DNA of 64,000 bases from Streptomyces spinoverrucosus (GTDB lineage Bacteria > Actinomycetota > Actinomycetes > Streptomycetales > Streptomycetaceae), in assembly GCF_006539505.1 (NCBI RefSeq), contig NZ_BJND01000025.1:62001-126000 (forward strand). Direction: 5' to 3'. The position numbers and the translations under genes were made by a program. Below, piece after piece: positions 27,581-36,105 of the stretch. Numbering within the stretch: position 1 is the stretch's first letter; the number at the start of each line of letters is the position of its first letter. The notes under the pieces are model-generated. The model saw only the letters and a program-made list of their open reading frames with translations, made no database searches and was not told the origin of the DNA.

Positions 27581-29195
27581 ACTCGTCCGCCGCGACCGCC
27601 ACCTCCCGCGCCCACCGGTAGTCCGCCTTGCCGCTCGGGGAGCGGCGGATGGAGTCGGTGATGACCAGTTGGCGGGGGATCTTGTAGCCCGCCAGGCGGT
27701 CCCTGCAGTGGGTCTGGATGTCCGCCAGGGAGGGGATCGGCGCGCCCTCGCGGAGCTGGACGATCGCCGCGACATGGTTGCCCCACTTCGCGTCCGGTAC
27801 TCCGGCAACCAGGGCGTCGTACACGTCGGGATGGGACTTCAGAGCCTGCTCGACCTCCTCCGGGTACACCTTCTCGCCCCCGGTGTTGATGCACTGCGAG
27901 CCACGGCCGAGGACGGTGACCACGCCCTCCTCGTCGACGGTGGCCATGTCGCCGAGCAGTACCCATCGCTCGCCGTCCCTCTCGAAGAAGGTCTCGGCGG
28001 TTTTCACCGGGTCGTTGTAGTAGCCGAGCGGTACGTGGCCGCACTGGGCGATCCGTCCCACCTCGCCGCTGGTCACCGGCTCGTGCGTCGCCGGGTCCAC
28101 CACCCGTGTGCGGGAGTTGACGCGGATGCGGAAGCCTCGTGCGGGTCCGGAGTCGTCCGTCGCCGTGCCGTTGAAGCCGGACTCGGAGGACCCGAAGTTG
28201 TTCAGCAGCATCACGTGCGGGACGAGCGCCAGGAACTGCTGCCGTACCGTCTCCGACATGATCGCGCCGGACGACGACACGCTGAACATCGAGGAGCAGT
28301 CCGTGCCCTTCATGGGCCCGGAGAGGGCGTCGATCAGCGGGCGCAGCATCGCGTCGCCGACCAGCGACATGCTGGTGACCTTCTCCTTCTCGATGGTCCG
28401 CAGGACTTCCTCGGGCACGAACTTGCGGTGCAGCACGACCCGTTGCCCGAAGTTGAACCCGATGAACGCCGTGAGGGTGGACGTCCCGTGCATCAGCGGG
28501 GGAGTGGGAAAGAACGTGATGCCCGATCCGCCCGCCGCGACCCGCTCGGCCAGCTCCTCCGGCGTCTTCACCGGCTCACCGGTCGGCGCCCCGCCGCCCA
28601 GCCCGGAGAAGAACAGGTCCTCCTGCCGCCACATCACGCCCTTGGGCATCCCGGTCGTACCGCCGGTGTAGATGATGAACTGGTCGTCCCCCGAGCGTGC
28701 CGGAAATCCGCGCTCAGCGGATCCGCTGGTCTCGGCCTCGGCGAACGGCACGGCGAACGGCACGCCCAGCGCGCCCCCCGCCCCCACCCGCACCAGATGC
28801 CGCACCTTCGCCACCCGGGGCAACGCCGCCGCCACCCGGTCCGTGAATTCCGCGTCGAACACCAGAGCCACCAGATCGGCGTCCCGGTAGAGATAGACCA
28901 GCTCCTCCTCGACATACCGGTAGTTGACGTTCACCGGCACGATCCGCGCCTTCAGGCAGCCGAGCACCGTCTGGAGGTACTCGACGCCGTTGTAGAGGTG
29001 CAGCCCGAGGTGCTCGCCGGGGCGGATGCCGCTGTCGAGCAGGTGGTGACCGATGCGATTGGCGGCCGCGTCCAGCTCGGCGTACGTCAGCCGGCGCTCC
29101 GCGCCCGTGCCCGGGTGGTCGACGTACACCAGCGCCTCGCGGTCCGGCACCACGTCCACGACCGACTCGAACAGGTCGGCAAGGTTGTACTCCAC
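27579..29195 (-). CDS. Acyl-CoA synthetase, FadD family
   Basis: 538 aa starting at GTG 29195 with AGGAGGAG upstream; the frame runs far 5' but without a ribosome site. Motifs are IIYTGGTTGMPKGVMW (P-loop, with a Gly where Ser is common), NNFGSSESGFNG, GDMATVDEEGVVTVLGR, CINTGGEKVYPEEVEQAL and SPSGKADYRW with the catalytic Lys near the end. Homologues activate steroid side chains, cholate-like or long-chain acids for CoA conjugation. The TAG stop overlaps the outer inverted repeat of the array beyond it. It shares a bidirectional promoter, and probably the 29276 operator, with the enoyl-CoA hydratase. Confidence 0.9.
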   Translation of the reverse strand: MEYNLADLFESVVDVVPDREALVYVDHPGTGAERRLTYAELDAAANRIGHHLLDSGIRPGEHLGLHLYNGVEYLQTVLGCLKARIVPVNVNYRYVEEELVYLYRDADLVALVFDAEFTDRVAAALPRVAKVRHLVRVGAGGALGVPFAVPFAEAETSGSAERGFPARSGDDQFIIYTGGTTGMPKGVMWRQEDLFFSGLGGGAPTGEPVKTPEELAERVAAGGSGITFFPTPPLMHGTSTLTAFIGFNFGQRVVLHRKFVPEEVLRTIEKEKVTSMSLVGDAMLRPLIDALSGPMKGTDCSSMFSVSSSGAIMSETVRQQFLALVPHVMLLNNFGSSESGFNGTATDDSGPARGFRIRVNSRTRVVDPATHEPVTSGEVGRIAQCGHVPLGYYNDPVKTAETFFERDGERWVLLGDMATVDEEGVVTVLGRGSQCINTGGEKVYPEEVEQALKSHPDVYDALVAGVPDAKWGNHVAAIVQLREGAPIPSLADIQTHCRDRLAGYKIPRQLVITDSIRRSPSGKADYRWAREVAVAADE

Positions 29196-29275
29196 CGCTC
29201 CTCCTGACCTCGCTGTCCCTCGGTGCCGGTCATCAGAGCAAAGGGCGACACAACTGTGAAGGGTCCGCGCAGCAG

Positions 29276-29300
29276 AAATCTGACTGACTGTCAGAAAACC
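29276..29300. promoter_or_regulatory. Operator-like inverted repeat in the divergent ligase/hydratase promoter
   Basis: AAATCTGAC-TGACT-GTCAGAAAACC, with perfect 5-bp arms. It sits centrally between divergent starts at 29195 and 29383, so one protein could control both genes. It matches the site at 16599-16623 at 20 of 25 positions, and the mismatches are mainly in the spacer. Confidence 0.7.
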
Positions 29301-29382
29301 CTTGAAGCGCCGACCCGCCTGCTGCAACCTGTTCTCGTTCCTGCGGAACGTGCCCGACACGGCAGGACGGGGAGGACGATCC

Positions 29383-30183
29383 ATGGGTGGCACCGAACAC
29401 CTCACCGTGCAGCGCGAAGGCGCCACACTGGTGCTCACGCTCAACCGGCCCGAGGCCAAGAACGCGCTCTCGCTGCCGATGCTCGTCGGCCTGTACGACG
29501 GCTGGGTCGAGGCCGACGAGGACGACGCGATCCGCTCCATCGTGCTGACCGGCGCGGGCGGTACCTTCTGCGCGGGCATGGACCTCAAGGCCCTGGCCGG
29601 GAAGGGGATGGAGGGTGAGCAGTACCGGGACCGGCTGAAGGCCGACCCCGACCTGCACTGGAAGGCCATGCTGCGCCACCACCGGCCCCGCAAACCGGTG
29701 ATCGCCGCCGTCGAGGGGCACTGCGTCGCGGGCGGCACCGAGATCCTCCAGGGCACCGACATCCGTGTCGCGGGCGAGTCCGCGACCTTCGGGCTCTTCG
29801 AGGTCCGGCGCGGGCTGTTCCCGATCGGCGGCTCGACCGTCCGGCTGCAACGCCAGATCCCCCGCACCCACGCCCTCGAAATGCTGCTCACCGGACGGCC
29901 GTACAGCGCCCGGGAGGCCGCCGACATCGGCCTGGTCGGTCATGTCGTCCCCGACGGCACCGCGCTGACCAAAGCCCTGGAGATCGCCGAACAGATCAAC
30001 GCCTGCGGCCCGCTCGCCGTCGAGGCCGTCAAGGCGTCGGTGTACGAGACCGCCGAGATGACCGAGACCGAGGGCCTGGCCGCCGAACTCCGGCGCGGCT
30101 GGCCGATCTTCGACACCGCCGACGCCAAGGAGGGTGCCCGCGCCTTCGCGGAGAAGCGACCGCCTGACTACAAGCGCGCGTAG
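29383..30183 (+). CDS. Enoyl-CoA hydratase/isomerase (crotonase fold)
   Basis: 266 aa from ATG 29383 with GGGGAGG 7 bases upstream; an earlier ATG (29302) lacks one. Crotonase motifs are LTLNRPEAKNALSLPM, the oxyanion segment GAGGTFCAGMDLKAL and AAVEGHCVAGGTEILQGTDIRVAGESATFGLFEVRRGLFP, where the Glu pair expected for hydratase acts around residues 110-140. It hydrates or isomerises 2-enoyl-CoA in beta-oxidation. It is divergent from a FadD-type ligase under a shared operator and lies upstream of the DUF35 / thiolase-like operon, so together they could activate and shorten the same acyl chain. Confidence 0.9.
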   Translation: MGGTEHLTVQREGATLVLTLNRPEAKNALSLPMLVGLYDGWVEADEDDAIRSIVLTGAGGTFCAGMDLKALAGKGMEGEQYRDRLKADPDLHWKAMLRHHRPRKPVIAAVEGHCVAGGTEILQGTDIRVAGESATFGLFEVRRGLFPIGGSTVRLQRQIPRTHALEMLLTGRPYSAREAADIGLVGHVVPDGTALTKALEIAEQINACGPLAVEAVKASVYETAEMTETEGLAAELRRGWPIFDTADAKEGARAFAEKRPPDYKRA

Positions 30184-30227
30184 TCGCTGCGCTGGCTAGG
30201 CCGGTTCAGAGGGTGCGGGCCGTGTGT

Positions 30228-30255
30228 GGCTGGTCGCGCAGTTCCCCGCGCCCCT
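30228..30255 (+). repeat. Dispersed 28-bp Streptomyces repeat, copy 1
   Basis: GGCTGGTCGCGCAGTTCCCC-GCGCCCCT lies between the hydratase stop and the DUF35 operon. It is exactly the reverse complement of 35489-35516, and looser similarity continues for about 20 bases beyond the GGCTGG side. Palindrome-like units of this type are common between genes in Streptomyces chromosomes. Confidence 0.75.
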
Positions 30256-30315
30256 AGGGGGTTGTCCGTACCGATCCTGTTCAGTACTCAGACCTCTGGA
30301 GGAGGTACGCTCCCG

Positions 30316-31257
30316 ATGCCCGAAGTTCTCAAGGCCCCGCTGACCGTCGAATTTCCCTTCACCCGCTCCCTCGGTCCCGTACAGAGCGCTTTCCTGACCG
30401 GACTGCGTGAACGCGTCGTCCTGGGCGTCCGCACCGGCGACGGGCGCATCCTCGTCCCACCGGTCGAGTACGACCCCGTCACCGCCGAGGAGATCCGTGA
30501 CCTCGTCGAGGTCACCCCCACCGGCACGGTCACCACCTGGGCCTGGAACCACGCCCCCCGCCGAGGCCAGCCCCTCGACACCCCCTTCGCCTGGGCCCTG
30601 GTCCGCCTCGACGGCGCTGACACGGCCCTGCTGCACGCCCTGGACGCCCCGGGACCGGGGGACGTCCACACCGGCATGCGGGTCCGCATTCGCTGGGCGG
30701 AGCAACGCACCGGCGCCATCACCGACATCGCCTGCTTCGAGCCGTACGACGGCGAACGCGCCCAACCGACCGGCCACCTAGGCCAGTTCGAGGAGCCGAT
30801 CACCGGCATCGTCGCGCCCGCCCGGCTCGACTACACCTACAGCCCCGGCCGCGCACAGTCCGCCTACATCAAGGCGCTCTCCGACCGGCGGATCGTGGGC
30901 GAGCGCTGCCCGTCCTGCCGCAAGGTGTACGTGCCACCCCGCGGCGCCTGCCCCACCTGCGGCGTCGCCACCGGCGAACAGGTCGAGGTCGGCCCGCGCG
31001 GCACCGTCACCACCTTCTGCATCGTCAACATCAAGGCCAAGAACCTCGACATCGAAGTCCCGTACGTCTACGCCCACATCGCCCTCGACGGAGCCGACCT
31101 CGCGCTGCACGGACGCATCGGCGGCATCCCGTACGACCAGGTCCGCATGGGCCTTCGGGTCGAACCCGTGTGGACCGAGGACAGCCGCTACCCCGACCAC
31201 TACCGGCCGACCGGCGAACCCGACGCGGACTACGAGACCTACAAGGAGCTGCTGTGA
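30316..31257 (+). CDS. Tandem DUF35 (OB-fold) protein with one zinc ribbon
   Basis: 313 aa from ATG 30316; GGAGGAGG is 10 bases upstream. It has two DUF35 units: residues ~1-150 without a metal site, and ~165-300 with CPSCRKVYVPPRGACPTCG (four Cys, zinc ribbon) then the OB-fold (GTVTTFCIVNI). DUF35 proteins, such as ChsH2 in steroid side-chain degradation, are scaffolding or CoA-binding subunits for thiolase-like lyases. The stop overlaps the start of the next gene (GTGA at 31254), so it is translationally coupled to the thiolase-like pair and probably forms a complex with them. Confidence 0.87.
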   Translation: MPEVLKAPLTVEFPFTRSLGPVQSAFLTGLRERVVLGVRTGDGRILVPPVEYDPVTAEEIRDLVEVTPTGTVTTWAWNHAPRRGQPLDTPFAWALVRLDGADTALLHALDAPGPGDVHTGMRVRIRWAEQRTGAITDIACFEPYDGERAQPTGHLGQFEEPITGIVAPARLDYTYSPGRAQSAYIKALSDRRIVGERCPSCRKVYVPPRGACPTCGVATGEQVEVGPRGTVTTFCIVNIKAKNLDIEVPYVYAHIALDGADLALHGRIGGIPYDQVRMGLRVEPVWTEDSRYPDHYRPTGEPDADYETYKELL

Positions 31258-32299
31258 CCCGCGACATCGCCGTCGTCGCCTTCGCGCAGACCGACCACCG
31301 GCGCACCAGCGACGAGCTCTCCGAGGTGGAGATGCTCATGCCGGTCCTGCACGACGTGCTCGACCACACCGGCCTGCAGACCGCCGACATCGGCTTCACG
31401 TGCTCCGGCTCCAGCGACTACCTCGCGGGCCGCGCCTTTTCCTTCACGCTCGCCCTGGACGGCGTGGGCGCCTGGCCGCCGATCTCCGAGTCGCACGTCG
31501 AGATGGACGGCGCCTGGGCGCTGTACGAGGCCTGGACCAAGCTGCTGACGGGCGAGGCGGACACCGCCCTCGTCTACGCGTACGGCAAGTCCTCGCCGGG
31601 CTCGGTGCGTGACGTCCTCACCCGCCAGCTCGACCCGTACTACGTCGCCCCGCTGTGGCCCGACTCCGTCGCCCTCGCCGCCCTCCAGGCCCAGGCGCTC
31701 ATCGACGCCGGCGAGACCGACGAGCCCGCCCTCGCGGCCGTGGCCGCCCGCAGCCGCACGGCAGCCCAGGACAACTCCCATGCCCAGCTGCGGGGTTCGG
31801 TGCCACACGGGGAGTACGTCGTACGGCCCCTGCGCACCGGCGACTGCCCGCCCATCGGCGACGGCGCCGCCGCCGTGATCCTTGCCGCCGGTGAGCGCGC
31901 CCGCGAGCTGTGCGCACGCCCCGCCTGGATCCGCGGCGTCGACCACCGCATCGAGGCCCACGGCCTCGGCGTCCGCGACCTCACCGACTCGCCCTCCACC
32001 CGCCTGGCCGCGGAGCGCGCCGGCGCCTTCGAACGGCCCGTCGACACGGCCGAGTTGCACGCGCCCTTCACCGCCCAGGAGCTCGTCCTGCGCAAGGCAC
32101 TGCGGCTCGACGACACCGTGTCCGTCAATCCGTCCGGCGGCGCGCTGGCCGCCCACCCGATCATGGCCGCCGGACTGATCCGCGTCGGCGAGGCGGCCGC
32201 ACGCATCCACCGGGGCGAGTCCGACCGGGCCCTCGCCCACGCCACGTCCGGCCCCTGTCTGCAACAGAACCTGGTCGCCGTACTCGAAGGGGATCCCCG

Positions 32300-32303
<4 letters not shown>
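31254..32303 (+). CDS. Thiolase-fold protein lacking the usual nucleophilic cysteine (lipid-transfer-protein type), subunit 1
   Basis: 349 aa from GTG 31254. The fold is thiolase: an N-terminal half with SGSSDYLAGR and the helix-start segment SHVEMDGAWALYEAW (~79-94), where the active-site Cys of degradative thiolases would lie. No Cys occurs there (Asp85 or a neighbour instead). The C-terminal half has NPSGGALAAHPIMAAGL and SGPCLQQNLVAVLEG. Cys-less Ltp-type enzymes such as Ltp2 act as retro-aldolases with a DUF35 partner, so a lyase is more likely than a thiolase. It overlaps the next gene by four bases. Confidence 0.82.
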
Positions 32304-33466
<1,163 letters not shown>

Positions 33467-33548
33467 AAGGTCCCCCTCACGTGGCCTGTTGGCCCCGGGG
33501 ACCGATCGCTAGGCTGGCCGCGGACGACGAGTCGGGAGGAGCACGGAC

Positions 33549-33791
33549 GTGGCCGAGACCACCACCCGCCAGCAGCCGCTCAAGGGCTGGGACAAGCCGG
33601 AACTGGACCTGAGCAACGCCGAATGGCAGTCCAGCAGCCGCGGCCTGGGGGATGTCCAGATCGCCTTTGTCGAAGGTTTCATCGCCATGCGCAACAGCGG
33701 CCGCCCGGAGAGCCCCTCCCTGATCTTCACCCCCGCCGAGTGGGGCGCGTTCGTGTCGGGCGCACGGGAGGGCGAGTTCGATCTGACCTGA
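33549..33791 (+). CDS. DUF397 domain protein
   Basis: 80 aa from GTG 33549, with GGAGGAG 7 bases before. WQSSSRGLGDVQIAFVEGFIAMRNSG, SPSLIFTPAEWGAFVSGAREGEFDL is a clear DUF397 (residues ~24-76). In Streptomyces such small acidic proteins usually pair with an adjacent XRE-type regulator such as BldB-linked systems or antisigma-like switches. No helix-turn-helix gene flanks this one, so it appears to be an orphan. Confidence 0.9.
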   Translation: MAETTTRQQPLKGWDKPELDLSNAEWQSSSRGLGDVQIAFVEGFIAMRNSGRPESPSLIFTPAEWGAFVSGAREGEFDLT

Positions 33792-33908
33792 TCCGGGGGT
33801 GTCGCACCCGAATTTCCGGACACGCGTCCCTGTGAGCCCTTCCGGGGCCGAGGCCTGAGCGAGGCTGGCACCGGGAAGTGGTGGGTCGCCACTCCGGAGG
33901 TGAGGAAC

Positions 33909-34814
33909 ATGAGCACCCTGCCGGTCATCGCGGCGTTCGACGGTTCGGACGACAGCCTGCGGGCCCTGGACTGGGCCCTCGACGCCGCCCGCAGGCGCGG
34001 TGCGCCGCTGCGGGTGGTGCATGTGCGGCAGTACGCGGTCCGGGTGCCCGCCGGTGTCGAGGTCGCCCGGCTGCCGGAGCCGGAGGACGATCCGGTGCTC
34101 GCCCGGGCCCGCGCGCACGTCGCAGGGCGCGACGGGGGGCTGGTCGTGGAGTACCTCGGCCCGGAGGGTGCCCCGGCCGCCGTACTTCCCGAACTGGGCG
34201 CCGAGGCCCAGCTGTTGGTGCTCGGCTCCCGGGGCCGGGGCGGCTTCGCGAGGCTCCTGCTCGGCTCCAACGGCCTCGCGGCGGCCCGGGACGCCGAGTG
34301 CCCGGTCGTCGTGGTGCCCCGGCCCGGCCGCGAGGTCGACGACGCCCCGCCGCAGGAACCGGGACCCCGGGTGGTCGTCGGCCTCAACGTGGACGGCCCG
34401 GACGACGCCGCCCTCACCTTCGCCTTCCAGGAGGCCGCCCTGCGCGACGCCCGCCTCCAGGTGATCGCCGCCTACCCGTGGCCGGTGCAGCTCTGGGCGG
34501 GCCCCGCGGGCGAACTGCTGCCGACCGGCATCGACCAGGACGCCGTCGAGAGCGAGACACGCACCCTCGCGGAGGGCTTCCTCGCCCCGCACCGCCGCCG
34601 CCACCCCGACGTCCGGGCGGAACCGTACGTGGCTCCCGGCGACGCCGCGGCGAACCTCGTGGCGAACTCGTTGGACACCGAGCTGGTCGTCGTCGGCCGC
34701 CATCGCCGCCGCCTGCTCGCCCCCGCCCGCATGATGGGCTCGGTCACCCATGCCGTGCTGCTCCACGCGGCGAGCCCGGTCGCGGTGGTGCCGCCCGCGC
34801 CGCCGGAGGAGTGA
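33909..34814 (+). CDS. Universal stress protein with two Usp domains
   Basis: 301 aa. ATG 33909 is preceded by GGAGGTGAGGAAC; GTG 33900 is less likely. Domain 1 (~6-140) has the nucleotide signature GSRGRGGFARLLLGS (G-2x-G-9x-G-S). Domain 2 (~150-300) keeps VVGRHRRRLLAPARMMGS, with a partial motif that may bind ATP less well. It is a stand-alone tandem Usp, as is common in Streptomyces dormancy or hypoxia responses. A purine-rich leader precedes it. Its molecular target is unknown. Confidence 0.92.
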   Translation: MSTLPVIAAFDGSDDSLRALDWALDAARRRGAPLRVVHVRQYAVRVPAGVEVARLPEPEDDPVLARARAHVAGRDGGLVVEYLGPEGAPAAVLPELGAEAQLLVLGSRGRGGFARLLLGSNGLAAARDAECPVVVVPRPGREVDDAPPQEPGPRVVVGLNVDGPDDAALTFAFQEAALRDARLQVIAAYPWPVQLWAGPAGELLPTGIDQDAVESETRTLAEGFLAPHRRRHPDVRAEPYVAPGDAAANLVANSLDTELVVVGRHRRRLLAPARMMGSVTHAVLLHAASPVAVVPPAPPEE

Positions 34815-34827
34815 AGCCGCCCGCGAG

Positions 34828-34856
34828 CTAATGATTGCCTCGACCCATATCATTAG
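34828..34856. promoter_or_regulatory. Inverted repeat CTAATGAT-N13-ATCATTAG at the CGNR gene start
   Basis: Perfect 8-bp arms (34828-34835 and 34849-34856) in an AT-rich patch, unusual for this genome. TATCAT at 34848-34853 could be a -10, putting transcription start near the ATG at 34861, with no Shine-Dalgarno. It suggests a leaderless, autoregulated gene. Confidence 0.6.
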
Positions 34857-34860
34857 TGCC

Positions 34861-35463
34861 ATGCAGGCCTCGATCAGCAGGGACGCCCGGCTCGCGCTCG
34901 ACCTCGCCCTGACCATCCGGCACGACGGACACGGCGGCGTCGCCGACGACCTGACCGATGCCGAGGGGCTCACCACATGGGTGCGCTCCCACCCCGACGC
35001 CCTGCCGGACGCCGCCCCCTACACCGCCGACGCCGAGGCCCTGACCGCCGTACGCGAGCTGCGCGCGGCCGTCCGCGCCCTCTTCGCCCGCGCGGTACGC
35101 CCGGCCGCCCCGAGCCCCGCCGACGCGGCCCGCCTCCTGCCCGTCCCCGAGGCCCTGGCCCGCCTGAACGCCGCGGCCGCCCGCACCCCGACCGTCCCCG
35201 TCCTCGCCTGGCCCGACGACGCCGAACCCGCCGTACACCACCGATCCGCACACGGCGACGACGACCTCACCGCGGTGCTCGCGCAGGCCACCATCGCCTT
35301 CCTCACGAGCCCCGACCGCCACCGCCTGCGCGCCTGCCACGCACCTCGCTGCGTGCGCTACTTCCTCAAGGAACACCCCCGACAGGAGTGGTGCAAACCG
35401 TCCTGCGGCAACCGCGCCCGCGTCGCCCGCCACCACGAACGCCACAAGCGCACCTCAACCTGA
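34861..35463 (+). CDS. CGNR zinc-finger protein with ABATE domain
   Basis: 200 aa. Residues ~5-150 form the helical ABATE domain; the C-terminal ~45 carry CHAPRCVRYFLKEHPRQEWC and CGNRARVARHHERH, which together make a treble-clef-like zinc site with the CGNR signature. The family is predicted to bind DNA and act as a ligand-responsive transcription regulator, but few members are studied. ATG 34861 directly follows an inverted repeat with no ribosome site, consistent with a leaderless transcript and self-control. Confidence 0.87.
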   Translation: MQASISRDARLALDLALTIRHDGHGGVADDLTDAEGLTTWVRSHPDALPDAAPYTADAEALTAVRELRAAVRALFARAVRPAAPSPADAARLLPVPEALARLNAAAARTPTVPVLAWPDDAEPAVHHRSAHGDDDLTAVLAQATIAFLTSPDRHRLRACHAPRCVRYFLKEHPRQEWCKPSCGNRARVARHHERHKRTST

Positions 35464-35488
35464 CAGCCAAGGCGGGGTGACCCACTTA

Positions 35489-35516
35489 AGGGGCGCGGGG
35501 AACTGCGCGACCAGCC
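35489..35516 (-). repeat. Dispersed 28-bp Streptomyces repeat, copy 2
   Basis: Exact reverse complement of the repeat at 30228-30255. It sits in the 140-base spacer between the CGNR gene and the 35604 gene. No mobile gene accompanies it. Confidence 0.75.
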
Positions 35517-35603
35517 CCGCAGCAGCCCGCACTCGAACCACGTCCTCGGCCCCTGGACGCTCCCTCCGCGTCACCGCCGGACGGCACGCCGTACCATGGC
35601 GGC

Positions 35604-36101
35604 ATGTCGTTCCTCCGCCGCCGCAGTGCCACCCCCGCCGGGCCCGACTTCGACGTGCTGGCCATGGACCCGGGCGACTGGCCCGGCAATCTGGGCGCGG
35701 GCCTGCTGCCCGCCCCCGACGGCACCTGCCAGGGCGTCTTCCTGCGCTACGACCTGTTCGGCGGTCGCGGCCCCGCGATGATCATCGGTAATCTGCCCGA
35801 GGGCTCCCCGGCCCGCGAGGTCGCCGAGGGCCAGGTCCCGTTCGAGGTGGCCCAGCTGCTGCTGGCCCTGGAGAACGACGAGGAGGTGACGGTCGTCGGC
35901 ACCGAGGACGTGCCGGTGATGCAGGGCGACAACCTCCTCATCGTGCGCCGCCTGAAGCTCTCCGAGAGCCGGATCTCCTGCGTGCAGTTCGACCGCAGCG
36001 ACAACGTCCTGGTCACCATCGCCGCCTGGGACCGCCCCATCACCGACGACCTGTACGCCCTGCTGAAGCCGCTCCCGGCGGAACTGTTCCAGCAGGGCTG
36101 A
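35604..36101 (+). CDS. Conserved hypothetical protein
   Basis: 165 aa, high coding bias, start MSFLRRRSATPAGPDF at ATG 35604. I do not recognise the family. The sequence alternates short strands (FLRYDLFG, PAMIIGNLP, EEVTVVGTEDVPVMQGDNLLIVRRLKL, ISCVQFDRSDNVLVTIAAWDRP) with a helix near EVAEGQVPFEVAQLLLALEN, so it looks like a compact alpha/beta cytosolic protein with no signal peptide, helix-turn-helix or metal motif. It ends four bases before the convergent amidase gene. No function is proposed. Confidence 0.8.
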   Translation: MSFLRRRSATPAGPDFDVLAMDPGDWPGNLGAGLLPAPDGTCQGVFLRYDLFGGRGPAMIIGNLPEGSPAREVAEGQVPFEVAQLLLALENDEEVTVVGTEDVPVMQGDNLLIVRRLKLSESRISCVQFDRSDNVLVTIAAWDRPITDDLYALLKPLPAELFQQG

Positions 36102-36105
36102 GCCG

